A stretch of DNA of 64,000 nucleotides from Vibrio furnissii CIP 102972 (GCF_000176175.1 NZ_ACZP01000014.1:1426001-1490000); one strand, 5' to 3'. Numbered from the stretch's first letter, positions 25,336 through 35,055 are shown. Made by a program: numbers and translations. Notes: generated from the sequence alone by a model not told the origin.

Positions 25336-26340
25336 ATGACCCATATCGTTTCCATCATTGAACACAATGACACAGCGACTCAACAAGAATTATCTCACAG
25401 TGCGCTCGCCAACACGCTGAATATGTTGCACTATCTCAAGGTCTCTACGCCCTCAACGCCTGAAAGGAAGGAAATCGAAGCCATGCAACACTCGCTGATT
25501 CTGGTGCTCGGAAAACGTTTGGTGAACAACCAGTTAACTGCGGAAGGAGAAAGCCGCGTCCAAGCGCTGGTGGCATGGCTTGCCGCGAAGCAGTTCGCTC
25601 AACCAATCATTGGGTTTTGCGGGGGATGTACCGACGGGCAGCAGGTGTCAGAAGCCTCTGCTATGGCTGAAGCCTTTATTCAGCAAAGCCAAAAACACGG
25701 TTTGAACCCGAATGAGATGACGCTGGTGTTGGAGCAAGCATCAACCAATACCATTGAGAATATCGAATGTATGGCGCAAACCCTGAGGGAACAAGGGATC
25801 TTTGCCGCAGGCAGTGAGATTGATGTCATTTTTGCCTCGAACGATTATCACCTCAAACGCATTTTTGAAATTCAACGTTTAATGGATGAGCAAGGGTTAC
25901 TGCGTGTGCTCAAGCAGCGCTGTGCGACACAAGGATTGACGCTTCATATCGATCCGCAGCTTGAGCATCACATTTTGGCACCGTATCCCCACTGCAGCGA
26001 TCGCGCGGCGCTGTTTTTATTGATGGACGAAATCACCACGTATCGTGTGTATCTCGAAGGGGTGGTTCGTGGTGTGTTTCAGCGCCCACTCGCTCAGGTT
26101 CGTGAGGTGCCGTTCAGCATTGCGGAAAACGCCATCAGCTTGGCACAAACGGTGTGCCAACAACGCGGCGAACACCCTGAGGTATTAACTGCGCTGTTTG
26201 ATATCGAGCGCGCGATGTTAGACACCACCCCCGAAGCATCGGCAGATGTGGTGCAGGATGCCTTAAGCACGTTGCATCACAACTTAACCGCTCTCAATCG
26301 TCACTTTGACCCCGAGCAGTTGCCTCGAACAGCTGTTTAA
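25336..26340 (+). CDS. YdcF/DUF218-family protein
   Basis: A 334-residue soluble protein with a DUF218 (YdcF-like) fold around residues 50-215: SLILVLGKRLVNNQLTAEGESRVQALVAWL, then EQASTNTIENI and the FASNDYHLKRI segment that parallels the conserved T(S)xxHxxRA motif. No signal peptide or membrane anchor is evident, unlike ElyC/SanA. The C-terminal ~110 residues are helical and unassigned. It is divergent from viuB, sharing the Fur-like box region, so iron-linked expression is possible. Confidence 0.8.
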   Translation: MTHIVSIIEHNDTATQQELSHSALANTLNMLHYLKVSTPSTPERKEIEAMQHSLILVLGKRLVNNQLTAEGESRVQALVAWLAAKQFAQPIIGFCGGCTDGQQVSEASAMAEAFIQQSQKHGLNPNEMTLVLEQASTNTIENIECMAQTLREQGIFAAGSEIDVIFASNDYHLKRIFEIQRLMDEQGLLRVLKQRCATQGLTLHIDPQLEHHILAPYPHCSDRAALFLLMDEITTYRVYLEGVVRGVFQRPLAQVREVPFSIAENAISLAQTVCQQRGEHPEVLTALFDIERAMLDTTPEASADVVQDALSTLHHNLTALNRHFDPEQLPRTAV

Positions 26341-26528
26341 GGTGTGATCAAGGTTTCAGCTTGTCGAAATTACCCCTTTTGTGACTATTTTCAAATTTGT
26401 CAAAAGCGGGATGCTGTCTAGAATTATTTCATGAGGCACTTTGATCTTGGTGCCAAATTTTGACCTTGTTTTTGGTTTCCGCATTGTTTTCACGCGGCAG
26501 TGGTGCATGCATTTTAGGGGATCAGCCC

Positions 26529-27461
26529 ATGACAGAGAAACAGTATCGATTGGTGACACGCAGCGATTTCGACGGACTTGTGTGCGCCGTATTACTTAAA
26601 AAACTTCAACTCATCAACGACATCAAGTTCGTCCACCCCAAAGACATGCAAGACGGGAAGGTGGAGGTGACGAAGAGTGACATTGTCACGAATTTGCCGT
26701 ATGTCGGCGATGCCTTCTTGGTGTTTGATCACCATCATTCTGAAACGCTGCGCAATGCCGGTGAGCGCCATAATCACATTATCGACCCTGACGCGCCATC
26801 GGCGGCACGGGTGGTGTGGGAATATTATGGGGGGCTGGACGTGTTTCCCGACCAATGGTTGGAAATGATGGAAGCGGTCGACAAAGGGGATTCTGCGCAG
26901 TTTAGCCGCGATGAAGTGTTGGATTCGACAGGCTGGAACCTGCTCAATTTTTTGATGGATGCACGTACCGGGCTGGGGCGGTTCCGCGATTTCCGCATCT
27001 CCAATTACAACCTGATGATGGACTTGATCGACTATTGCGCCAATCACACGATTGACCAGATCTTGTCGCTGCCGGATGTGCAAGAGCGCATTGGCTTGTA
27101 TCGCGACCATGAAAACTTGTTTAAAGAGCAAATTCAACGCTGCGCGCGTATTCACGATAACTTGGTGCTGCTTGATTTGACCGATGAAGAGGTGATTTAT
27201 GCGGGCAACCGCTTTATGGTGTATGCGCTGTTTCCGCAATGCAATATTTCGATTCATAAGATGTGGGGCTTTCAGAAGCAGAACATCGTGTTTGCCACCG
27301 GAAAATCAATTTTCGATCGCAGCTCGCACACCAATATTGGTGAATTGATGCTGCAATACGGCGGCGGTGGTCATGCAGCGGCGGGAACGTGTCAAATTCC
27401 GGTCGAGAAAGCCGAACAGGTGGAGCGCGAATTGATTTTGCAGATCACCAAAGATGGTTAA
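26529..27461 (+). CDS. DHH-family phosphoesterase
   Basis: A 310-residue protein from the ATG at 26529, which follows AGGGGA; the open frame extends to 26460 without a ribosome site. The DHH domain shows RSDFDGLVCAVLL (motif I) and LVFDHHHSET (motif III, DHH). The C-terminal DHHA1 motif is GGGGHAAAGTCQIP. Family members are Mn-dependent exopolyphosphatases, oligoribonucleases or cyclic-dinucleotide phosphodiesterases; no PAS or GGDEF part is present. Substrate unassigned. A terminator follows. Confidence 0.88.
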   Translation: MTEKQYRLVTRSDFDGLVCAVLLKKLQLINDIKFVHPKDMQDGKVEVTKSDIVTNLPYVGDAFLVFDHHHSETLRNAGERHNHIIDPDAPSAARVVWEYYGGLDVFPDQWLEMMEAVDKGDSAQFSRDEVLDSTGWNLLNFLMDARTGLGRFRDFRISNYNLMMDLIDYCANHTIDQILSLPDVQERIGLYRDHENLFKEQIQRCARIHDNLVLLDLTDEEVIYAGNRFMVYALFPQCNISIHKMWGFQKQNIVFATGKSIFDRSSHTNIGELMLQYGGGGHAAAGTCQIPVEKAEQVERELILQITKDG

Positions 27462-27500
27462 GCGATCATCAATCCATCATTGGCATGAATACGAATGATG

Positions 27501-27528
27501 AAAAAAGCCTGCTGCGGCAGGTTTTTTT
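27501..27528 (+). terminator. Terminator after the DHH gene
   Basis: Stem AAGCCTGC/GCAGGTTT-like with TGCG loop, A run on the left and seven T residues on the right. Confidence 0.85.
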
Positions 27529-27577
27529 ATGCCTCACTTTGATAAAGTAAGCGCCGAAATTTCTAGAGGGACGCCAT

Positions 27578-28096
27578 ATGAGACATTTACATATTGCTAC
27601 GCATCCGGAAGTGGGGCCACTGAGTCAACACCATATTCTGCAACGCAAAGCCGCACGCGCCATTGTTCTGGATGGCGAAGAGATTCTGATGCTCTATACC
27701 GAGCGCTATCACGATTACACCTTGCCGGGCGGCGGCGTGGATGAGCACGAAGACATCCTGCAAGGGTTGGTGCGCGAACTACGAGAAGAGACGGGCGCGC
27801 AAAACATTCACAACATCAAAGCCTTTGGCCTCTATGATGAGTTTCGTCCTTGGTACAAGGATGATGCGGACATCCTACACATGGTGTCGTACTGTTTTAC
27901 CTGCAAAGTGGACCGTGAATTGGGGGAGACCAATTACGAAACCTATGAGATCAATAACGGCATGAAACCGGTTTGGATCAACATTCGTGACGCGATTGCG
28001 CACAACGAACAGACCATGGCAAACAGTGACAAAAAAGGCATGAGCATCGAACGCGAAACCTTCTTGCTGCGTTTAATTGCCAAAGAACTGCTCTGA
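27578..28096 (+). CDS. Nudix hydrolase
   Basis: A 172-residue protein with a complete Nudix box, GGGVDEHEDILQGLVRELREETGA (about residues 51-74), in which the REXXEE core is REL-REE. It is expected to hydrolyse a nucleoside diphosphate linked to another moiety. ATG at 27578 follows AGAGGGA. The frame upstream (from 27529) lies in the preceding terminator and is not used. Substrate cannot be inferred. Confidence 0.9.
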   Translation: MRHLHIATHPEVGPLSQHHILQRKAARAIVLDGEEILMLYTERYHDYTLPGGGVDEHEDILQGLVRELREETGAQNIHNIKAFGLYDEFRPWYKDDADILHMVSYCFTCKVDRELGETNYETYEINNGMKPVWINIRDAIAHNEQTMANSDKKGMSIERETFLLRLIAKELL

Positions 28097-28117
28097 TTTC
28101 CCCGCTTTACCCCCATC

Positions 28118-28176
28118 AACTGCTGAAATCTTTGAACTATGCCGCCGCTTGGCGTGTCTATAAGGTTTCAGCAGTT
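28118..28176. repeat. 11-bp inverted repeat with structured loop
   Basis: AACTGCTGAAA at 28118-28128 pairs with TTTCAGCAGTT at 28166-28176. The 37-base loop holds a further GCC/GGC pair. It lies between the Nudix gene and yejA and lacks a T tract. Confidence 0.6.
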
Positions 28177-28383
28177 TCGTAATCGATAAATTTCTCTATA
28201 CTTACCCAAGTAGCTGAATTATTAATAAGAAATGTACCCGTAGAACCGAGGTGACGATGCGTTGCGCTGTCGGTTCAGTGACGGGAACAAAACCGATGAC
28301 TTCTCCATCTGGCCAGATTTGTCGCTGAGTCTTGAATTGGCCGCACGGTGGAGCAGCACGACGTTAAGTAGAAGGATTCTTTC

Positions 28384-30201
28384 ATGGGCAAAATCAAACC
28401 AATCGCGTTGGGTGTGGCACTCTCTGTCTTTAGTCACGTTTCTCTCGCCAACGTCATCGAAACCACCAGTCTGGTCGGTTTTGGTCAAGCCAAGTACCCC
28501 GATAACTTCACTCACTTTGACTACGTGAATCCCGATGCGCCGAAATACGGCAAAGTCACCTACGGTCAGGTGGGCACGTACGATAACTTTAACCGTTACG
28601 CCTCACGTGGTGTGGCGGCCGCAGCCAGCGGCGAACTCTACGATTCATTGATGTTTTCGCCCTCTGATGAAATCGACTCTTACTACCCGTTGATTGCAGA
28701 AAAAGTACGCTATTCCGACGATTACACTTGGCTTGAGCTAGACATCAACCCGAAAGCCCGTTTTCAGGACGGTGTCCCCATCACGGCGCACGATGTGGAA
28801 TTTACCTTCAACAAGTTCATGACCGAAGGCGTACCGCAATATCGCGTGTATTACAAAGAGATCAAATCGGTGAAGGCGCTGAACGATAAAACCGTGCGCA
28901 TTGAAATGAGTGAGCCGAACCGAGACAAACTCTTTAGCTTTGCGCAGCAAACGCGTGTGCTGCCCGAGCATTTCTGGAAAGACAAAAGCTTGTCTGAGCC
29001 GCTGAATCAACCACCGGTCGGCAGCGGCCCATACCGCGTCGCGGATTTCAAACCGGGGCAGAGTATTACCTACACACTTGATGATAACTATTGGGCAAAA
29101 TCGCTGCCAGTCAATGTGGGGCGCAATAACTTCAAACAAGTGCAATACGATTATTACCGCGACGATACCGTGATGCTTGAAGCGTTTAAGGCGGGCGAGT
29201 TTGATATTCGCCAAGAGAGTCAGGCCAAATTCTGGGCAACGTCTTATACGGGGGTCAACTTCAACAATGGCTTTATTAAAAAAGAAGAGATCCCTCACAA
29301 CGCACCTGCCGCCACGCAAGGGTTTGTGTTCAATATTCAACGTCCGGTGTTTAGTGATGTACGTGTACGTGAAGCGCTGAACTACGCGATGGACTTTGAA
29401 TGGATGAACAAAAACATGTTCTACAGCCAGTACACGCGCACGCGCAGCTATTTCCAAAACACCGAATACGAAGCCAAAGGATTACCTGATAAGGCAGAGC
29501 TTGCGGTGCTGGATCCGGTTAAAGATAAGATTCCGCCGCGCGTGTTTACCACCGAGTTCCAGCCACCAGTGACCGATGGCAGCGGGCGTATTCGTCCGCA
29601 GATGCGTGAAGCGTTTAAGCTGCTGAAAGAGGCAGGTTGGGAACTGAAAAATAAAGTGATGACCAACGTCCAAACCGGTGAGCCGATGACGTTTGAACTG
29701 CTGATTTACAGCCCAACCTCCGAGCGTATTGCGATTCCCCTGCAAAAGAACCTCAAGTTGATGGGGATCGACATGAAGATTCGTACCGTCGACACCACTC
29801 AATACATCAAACGCCTGCGTGATCGCGATTTCGACATGGTGTCGTCGGCTTATTCAGCCAATCCGTTCCCAAGCCCGAACCTGATGATTGTGTGGAACTC
29901 ACACTACATCGACTCGACGTACAACACGGCTGGCGTGACCGACCCCGTCATTGATGAATTGACCTTGCAGATTGCGCAGCATCAAGAGGATCCAGAACAA
30001 CTGAAATCGCTCGGTAAAGCGTTGGACCGCATTCTGCAATGGAACTTCTACATCATCCCGCAGTGGTACACCAGCATGTACCGCGTTGCCACATGGGATA
30101 AGTTTGAACGCCCGGCTAAAATGCCAACCTATGATTTGGGCATTGATACCTGGTGGATCTCACAAGAGAAAGCCCAGAAGTTACCTGAAAAACGTCGCTA
30201 A
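28384..30201 (+). CDS. yejA: Peptide ABC transporter substrate-binding protein YejA
   Basis: Periplasmic family-5 solute-binding protein of 605 residues with signal peptide (KPIALGVALSVFSHVSLA). In E. coli and Salmonella YejABEF imports oligopeptides, including microcin C, and gives resistance to antimicrobial peptides. Family features are FTHFDYVNPDAPKYGKVTYG near the mature N-terminus and the VREALNYAMDFEWMN segment. AAGGA lies 7 bases before the ATG. First gene of the four-gene yejABEF operon, with 9 bases before yejB. Confidence 0.95.
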   Translation: MGKIKPIALGVALSVFSHVSLANVIETTSLVGFGQAKYPDNFTHFDYVNPDAPKYGKVTYGQVGTYDNFNRYASRGVAAAASGELYDSLMFSPSDEIDSYYPLIAEKVRYSDDYTWLELDINPKARFQDGVPITAHDVEFTFNKFMTEGVPQYRVYYKEIKSVKALNDKTVRIEMSEPNRDKLFSFAQQTRVLPEHFWKDKSLSEPLNQPPVGSGPYRVADFKPGQSITYTLDDNYWAKSLPVNVGRNNFKQVQYDYYRDDTVMLEAFKAGEFDIRQESQAKFWATSYTGVNFNNGFIKKEEIPHNAPAATQGFVFNIQRPVFSDVRVREALNYAMDFEWMNKNMFYSQYTRTRSYFQNTEYEAKGLPDKAELAVLDPVKDKIPPRVFTTEFQPPVTDGSGRIRPQMREAFKLLKEAGWELKNKVMTNVQTGEPMTFELLIYSPTSERIAIPLQKNLKLMGIDMKIRTVDTTQYIKRLRDRDFDMVSSAYSANPFPSPNLMIVWNSHYIDSTYNTAGVTDPVIDELTLQIAQHQEDPEQLKSLGKALDRILQWNFYIIPQWYTSMYRVATWDKFERPAKMPTYDLGIDTWWISQEKAQKLPEKRR

Positions 30202-30210
30202 GAGGCAGTT

Positions 30211-31299
30211 ATGGCAGCGTATATTCTTCGCCGTTTGTTGTTGGTGATCCCAACGCTGTGGGCGATCATCACCATTAACTTCTTTATCATTCAGATTGCG
30301 CCGGGGGGCCCAGTTGAACAGGCCATCGCCAATCTGGAAGGGCATTCCAACGGCATCATGGAACGCTTTTCGGGCGGTGGTCAGGAAGTCGATATGTCGA
30401 AAATCGACAACGGCAGCCCATCGGGTTACAAAGGTTCGCGTGGGTTGGATCCCGAAGTGGTCGAGGCGATCAAACGTCAGTTCGGGTTTGATAAGCCATT
30501 GCATGAACGCTACTTCGACATGCTCAAAAACTACGTGACGTTTAACTTCGGTGAAAGCTTGTTTCGCGGTGGGAACGTCATTGATTTGATTGTCGAGCGC
30601 CTGCCGGTCTCTATTTCCCTTGGGTTGTGGAGCACGCTCATCATTTACCTGATTTCGATTCCACTGGGCATCATGAAGGCGATTCATCACGGCTCGCGCT
30701 TTGATGTTTGGTCGAGTGCGATGGTGATTGTCGGGTATGCGATTCCCGGTTTCTTGTTTGCCATCATTCTGATCATCGTGTTTGCCAGCGGGAACTACTT
30801 CAGTTGGTTTCCGCTGCGCGGCTTGGTGTCGGACAATTTCGCGCAGCTGAACTGGTATCAACAGATCATCGATTATTTCTGGCATCTGGCGCTGCCGATT
30901 TTCGCCATGGTGATCGGCGGTTTTGCGACCTTGAGTATGCTGACAAAGAACTCGTTTCTGGATGAAATCAACAAGCAATACGTTGTGACCGCGCGCGCCA
31001 AAGGGCTCGACGAGCGTCAAATTCTGTATAAGCACGTGTTTCGTAACGCCATGTTGATCATCATTGCTGGTTTTCCGAGTGCGTTTATCAGCATCTTCTT
31101 CACCGGTTCGATGTTGATTGAAGTGATGTTTTCGCTCGAAGGCATTGGCCTGCTTGGCTTTGAATCGACCATTCAACGTGATTATCCGGTGGTGTTTAGT
31201 TCGCTGTATATCATGACGTTATTGGGCTTGTTGCTCGGCATTATTTCGGATCTCACCTACACCTGGGTTGATCCGCGCATTGATTTTGAGGCCCGTTAA
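30211..31299 (+). CDS. yejB: Peptide ABC transporter permease YejB
   Basis: Inner-membrane permease of 362 residues. The N-terminus MAAYILRRLLLVIPTLWAIITINFFI is typical of the DppB/OppB class, and the long periplasmic insert with GHSNGIMERFSGGG is specific to YejB. The EAA loop lies around VTARAKGLDERQILYKHVFRNAM. It forms the pore with YejE. Its stop is directly followed by the yejE ATG. Confidence 0.95.
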   Translation: MAAYILRRLLLVIPTLWAIITINFFIIQIAPGGPVEQAIANLEGHSNGIMERFSGGGQEVDMSKIDNGSPSGYKGSRGLDPEVVEAIKRQFGFDKPLHERYFDMLKNYVTFNFGESLFRGGNVIDLIVERLPVSISLGLWSTLIIYLISIPLGIMKAIHHGSRFDVWSSAMVIVGYAIPGFLFAIILIIVFASGNYFSWFPLRGLVSDNFAQLNWYQQIIDYFWHLALPIFAMVIGGFATLSMLTKNSFLDEINKQYVVTARAKGLDERQILYKHVFRNAMLIIIAGFPSAFISIFFTGSMLIEVMFSLEGIGLLGFESTIQRDYPVVFSSLYIMTLLGLLLGIISDLTYTWVDPRIDFEAR

Positions 31300-32343
31300 A
31301 TGGCGCTGTTAAAGAAGAAAGTGAATCCGCTGAATGCCGCGCGCTGGCAGCGGTTTAAATCGAATCGGCGCGGCTTTTATTCGTTGTGGATTTTTGCACT
31401 GCTGTTTTTCATCAGCTTGTTTGCCGAAGGCATCGCCAATGACAAACCGCTGTTTATTTCCTATGACCATCACTGGTATTTCCCGGTGATGGAGCAGTAC
31501 GCGGAAACCCGTTTTGGCGGCGAGTTTGAAACCGAAGCCGATTACACCGATCCATACGTCGTCGACCTGATTGAAGAGAAAGGGTACATCATTTGGGCGC
31601 CGATCCGGTTTAGCTACGACACCATCAACTATGACATCGTTGGCTCTGTTCCTTCGCCCCCCGATGCCGTGAACTGGTTGGGGACCGATGACAAAGGGCG
31701 TGATGTGCTCGCACGCATCATCTATGGTTTTCGTATTTCGGTGTTGTTTGGTTTTGTGTTGACCATCGTCTCGTCGTTCATTGGTGTGGTGGTCGGTGCG
31801 ACGCAAGGCTATTACGGCGGTTGGTTGGATCTGTTTGGCCAACGCTTTATCGAGGTTTGGTCTGGCATGCCAACGCTGTTCTTGTTGATCATTTTATCGA
31901 GCTTTGTTGAACCCAATTTTTGGTGGTTGCTGGGCATCATGGTGCTCTTTAGTTGGATGAGCTTGGTGGGCGTGGTGCGCGCCGAGTTTCTGCGTTGTCG
32001 TAACTTTGATTATGTTCGCGCTGCGCAAGCGATGGGTGTGAGTGATTCCCGCATCATTCTGCGCCACATGTTGCCGAACGCGATGGTCGCCTCATTGACG
32101 ATGATGCCGTTTATTCTGTCCGGTTCGGTCACCACGCTGACCTCGCTTGATTTCCTCGGTTTCGGCTTGCCCGTGGGGTCACCGTCGCTGGGGGAACTGT
32201 TGGCACAAGGGAAGGCGAATTTGCAGGCGCCTTGGCTTGGCATTTCGGCTTTTGTCGTTTTGTCGTTGATGCTGACGTTGTTGGTTTTCGTTGGTGAAGC
32301 GGTTCGCGATGCGTTTGACCCACATTTGCAAAGGAGAGGCTAA
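31300..32343 (+). CDS. yejE: Peptide ABC transporter permease YejE
   Basis: Second permease, 347 residues, with an N-terminal membrane anchor (RGFYSLWIFALLFFISLFAEGIAN), the YejE-type ISYDHHWYFPVMEQYAETRFGGEFETEADY periplasmic stretch, and the conserved GTDDKGRDVLARIIYGFRISV. The EAA loop is YVRAAQAMGVSDSRIILRHMLPNAM. It begins immediately after yejB and overlaps yejF by one base. Confidence 0.95.
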   Translation: MALLKKKVNPLNAARWQRFKSNRRGFYSLWIFALLFFISLFAEGIANDKPLFISYDHHWYFPVMEQYAETRFGGEFETEADYTDPYVVDLIEEKGYIIWAPIRFSYDTINYDIVGSVPSPPDAVNWLGTDDKGRDVLARIIYGFRISVLFGFVLTIVSSFIGVVVGATQGYYGGWLDLFGQRFIEVWSGMPTLFLLIILSSFVEPNFWWLLGIMVLFSWMSLVGVVRAEFLRCRNFDYVRAAQAMGVSDSRIILRHMLPNAMVASLTMMPFILSGSVTTLTSLDFLGFGLPVGSPSLGELLAQGKANLQAPWLGISAFVVLSLMLTLLVFVGEAVRDAFDPHLQRRG

Positions 32344-33935
32344 TGAGCGACACATTACTCACGATTGAAAACCTCTCGGTCGGTTTTGGGCGCGCTGGCG
32401 CGATTGAACCGGTGACGCATCAGGTGTCGTTATCGATTCGAAAAGGGGAAACATTGGCGCTGGTGGGCGAAAGTGGTTCAGGAAAATCGGTGACGGCGAA
32501 CGCGATATTGAAGCTGCTGCCTAAAGGTTCGGCGCATTATCTGGACGGGAAAATCGATTTTGCAGGAACTGACACGCTGGCATGCTCTGAGCGTCAACTG
32601 CGCGGCATTCGCGGTGGCCGAATTGGCATGATCTTCCAAGAGCCGATGGTGTCACTCAATCCGCTGCACAAAATTGGCAAACAGTTGGTGGAAACGTTGG
32701 CAATTCACCGCGGTATGCGCCAGAAAAAAGCAGAATCGCTGGCCATCAGTTGGTTGGAAAAGGTGGGCATTCGTAACGCCCACATCAAGATTAACGCCTA
32801 TCCGCATGAACTTTCTGGCGGTGAGCGGCAGCGTGTGATGATTGCGATGGCGCTCATCAACGAACCTGAGCTGCTGATTGCTGACGAGCCGACCACCGCG
32901 CTCGATGTGTCGGTGCAGGCGCAAATTCTCGATTTGCTCAAATCACTGCAACATGAATTGGGCATGGCAATGCTGTTTATCACGCACGATCTCAGTATTG
33001 TGCGCCGGATTGCTGACCGTGTCGCGGTGATGCAAGACGGGCGTTTGATTGAAGAGAACGAATGCAAAGCGTTGTTTGCGTCGCCGCAGCATCCTTATAC
33101 CAAACTGCTGATTGAATCGGACCCGCGGGGTTTGCCTGTTGCTGCCGATCATCAAAGCCCAGTGCTACTGAAAACTGATCGGTTGAAAGTGTGGTTTCCC
33201 ATCACTGGCGGTTTATTTAAGCGTACCGTGAGTCACATCAAAGCCGTGACCGACATGCAGTTTGAGCTGCGCGAAGGTCACTCTATTGGTTTGGTTGGCG
33301 AGAGTGGTTCGGGAAAATCCACCACCGGCATGGCGATTCTGAAACTGGTGCACTCAGAAGGCGTGATTGATTACGCAGGGCAGGACATTCAGCAACTTGA
33401 TCGCAAAGGCATGCTACCGTATCGCAGCAAAATGCAGGTGGTGTTTCAAGACCCATTCTCAGCGTTGAATCCAAGAATGTCGGTTGCTCAGGTGATTGGT
33501 GAAGGGCTGCATGTGCACACCGATTTCAGCGATGAACAGATTGATAACGCGATTTGTGAGGCGATGCGTGAAGTGGATTTGGATCCTGAGACGCGTCATC
33601 GCTATCCGAATGAATTTTCCGGTGGCCAGCGCCAGCGCATTGCGATTGCCCGCGCGTTAGTGCTCAAACCCGAATTTATTTTGCTGGATGAGCCGACCTC
33701 GTCGCTGGATCGCACGGTGCAAGCGCAAGTGTTGGATCTTTTAAAATCACTGCAAGAGAAATATGGCCTGACCTATCTGTTTATCAGCCACGATCTGAAT
33801 GTGGTGAAATCACTGTGCCATTACACCATCGTGATGAAGCAAGGGCAGATTGTCGAGCAGGGCGCGACGCAAACCCTGTTCCAGCATCCTAATCACCCTT
33901 ATACCCAAGAGTTGGTGCGACTCTCGTCGTTCTAA
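32343..33935 (+). CDS. yejF: Peptide ABC transporter ATPase YejF (two nucleotide-binding domains)
   Basis: A 530-residue ATPase with tandem ABC domains. Domain 1 has GESGSGKS near residues 40-47, HELSGGERQRV and LLIADEPTTALD. Domain 2 has GESGSGKS near 320, EFSGGQRQRI and ILLDEPTSSLD. Each domain ends in an oligopeptide-transporter C-terminal segment with HPYTKLL or HPYTQELV. It powers YejBE. The 3' end carries a partial 16-bp tandem duplication that spans the stop codon, then a terminator. Confidence 0.95.
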   Translation: MSDTLLTIENLSVGFGRAGAIEPVTHQVSLSIRKGETLALVGESGSGKSVTANAILKLLPKGSAHYLDGKIDFAGTDTLACSERQLRGIRGGRIGMIFQEPMVSLNPLHKIGKQLVETLAIHRGMRQKKAESLAISWLEKVGIRNAHIKINAYPHELSGGERQRVMIAMALINEPELLIADEPTTALDVSVQAQILDLLKSLQHELGMAMLFITHDLSIVRRIADRVAVMQDGRLIEENECKALFASPQHPYTKLLIESDPRGLPVAADHQSPVLLKTDRLKVWFPITGGLFKRTVSHIKAVTDMQFELREGHSIGLVGESGSGKSTTGMAILKLVHSEGVIDYAGQDIQQLDRKGMLPYRSKMQVVFQDPFSALNPRMSVAQVIGEGLHVHTDFSDEQIDNAICEAMREVDLDPETRHRYPNEFSGGQRQRIAIARALVLKPEFILLDEPTSSLDRTVQAQVLDLLKSLQEKYGLTYLFISHDLNVVKSLCHYTIVMKQGQIVEQGATQTLFQHPNHPYTQELVRLSSF

Positions 33936-33948
33936 TGCTTCGTCGTTC
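33924..33948. repeat. Partial 16-bp tandem duplication across the yejF stop
   Basis: TCGTCGTTC at 33924-33932 recurs at 33940-33948, 16 bases on; the stop codon TAA sits between the two copies. Confidence 0.7.
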
Positions 33949-33971
33949 CAGACCCTTGTGTTCAGCCCAAG

Positions 33972-33997
33972 AAAAGCCCGGTTAATCCGGGCTTTTT
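33972..33997. terminator. Terminator between yejF and the PPC-domain gene
   Basis: Stem AAAAGCCCGG/CCGGGCTTTT with a 5-base loop and T tract; symmetrical enough to serve both convergent genes. Confidence 0.9.
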
Positions 33998-34010
33998 GCT
34001 GCATGTGACA

Positions 34011-34415
34011 TCAGGCTGACTTGGGGTGAATGGTCAACTCGGTAAAACCGGTGTGCGCATCGTACTCGCGATCAAACGCCAAATCCGGATAGTCGTGCAC
34101 AATCAACTCCGCCGTGGTGTTGACGAGATTTCCGTCCAGCAAATGACCGCCCAAAACCTTGCCTTGAGAATCAGCGACTGCAATGTGCAGGTGCAGATGA
34201 TGCGGCGTTAAGGTGCCCATCAGCGAGACAATTTCAAACGGCGCTTGCAGCGATAACGTTGAGGTGCTGTCGGCGAGGCGAATGTTCAGGTGCGATAAAC
34301 AGCCCGCGCATGAGGCAATCGAACCCGCTGTTATACCGTGCGCCTGCACCAATGCCATGATCGATTGTTTTAAATCTGCACCTCGTGTGAGGCGTGTGGC
34401 CCGCACCTTTACCAT
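34011..34415 (-). CDS. PPC/DUF296-domain protein
   Basis: A 134-residue single-domain protein. LTRGADLKQSIMALVQAHGI, GSIASCAGCLSHLNIRLAD, LMGTLTPHHLHLHIAVADSQGKVLGGHLL and the following GNLVNTTAELIV fit the PPC (plant and prokaryote conserved) fold, which trimerises and, in plants, accompanies AT-hook DNA-binding motifs. No AT-hook is present here. The conserved histidines (HHLHLH) suggest metal binding. Biological role in bacteria is unknown. It lies about 30 bases downstream of the TetR gene on the same strand. Confidence 0.85.
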   Translation of the reverse strand: MVKVRATRLTRGADLKQSIMALVQAHGITAGSIASCAGCLSHLNIRLADSTSTLSLQAPFEIVSLMGTLTPHHLHLHIAVADSQGKVLGGHLLDGNLVNTTAELIVHDYPDLAFDREYDAHTGFTELTIHPKSA

Positions 34416-34445
34416 CTGAATGCCCCTTGAATTGATGAGATTGAA

Positions 34446-35024
34446 TCAGTTGAGTCGAATTAATTGAAGTAGCGTGGTAGTCGCTTGGTCTAAGTCGTCA
34501 AAGCGTTTGGCTTTACCCAGCACGCGCATGCCTTGTAGTTGGGTTAGGATCAATTGGGCAAGCGCTTTAGGCGCGATAGCAGGGGAGATCTGTTGGTCGC
34601 GCTGCGCATTGTTGATGGCGTGCGCGAGTAGTGCAAGCAGCTCATCAAACAGCATTTGCCCTTTATCCAACACCTTGTCGTCATGGCCCGCGTGTTCAAC
34701 CAGCGCGTTTTGAATGAAGCAGCCGCAACTGCGTTTGCGTTGTAGTGCGGTAAACTGATTGAGGAATGTCTCAATGGCGCTTAACGACGCACCATCTTCC
34801 CGTAACGCGCTCAACCCCGGCAAGGACACGGTGTTGAGGTATTGGTCCAACGCTTCGTAGTAAAGGTTCTGTTTATCGCCAAAGGTGTTGTAGAGGCTGA
34901 AGCGGTTGATTTGCAGCGCATCCACCAAATCGGAAATCGCCGTATTGGCGTAGCCGCGCTGCCAGAACAACTCCATGGCCTGAGTCAGTTTCTCATCGCG
35001 GTCAAAATTACATTTTCGAGCCAT
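34446..35024 (-). CDS. TetR/AcrR-family regulator
   Basis: A 192-residue repressor-type protein. The N-terminal helix-turn-helix is AMELFWQRGYANTAISDLVDALQINRFSLYNTFGDKQNLY (about residues 16-55). The ligand domain has RKRSCGCFIQNALVEHAG, which places two cysteines (CGC) near residues 96-98, as in electrophile-sensing NemR-like proteins. It is divergent from a glutathione transferase gene, with an inverted repeat between them. The likely job is derepression of the transferase by electrophiles; this is inference. Confidence 0.9.
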   Translation of the reverse strand: MARKCNFDRDEKLTQAMELFWQRGYANTAISDLVDALQINRFSLYNTFGDKQNLYYEALDQYLNTVSLPGLSALREDGASLSAIETFLNQFTALQRKRSCGCFIQNALVEHAGHDDKVLDKGQMLFDELLALLAHAINNAQRDQQISPAIAPKALAQLILTQLQGMRVLGKAKRFDDLDQATTTLLQLIRLN

Positions 35025-35055
35025 GGATTATTCCCTACAAATTCATTCTTGACTG

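Noticed and set aside
26460..26528. N-terminal extension of the DHH protein
   Set aside because: No ribosome site; the ATG at 26529 is well placed and starts at the family boundary.
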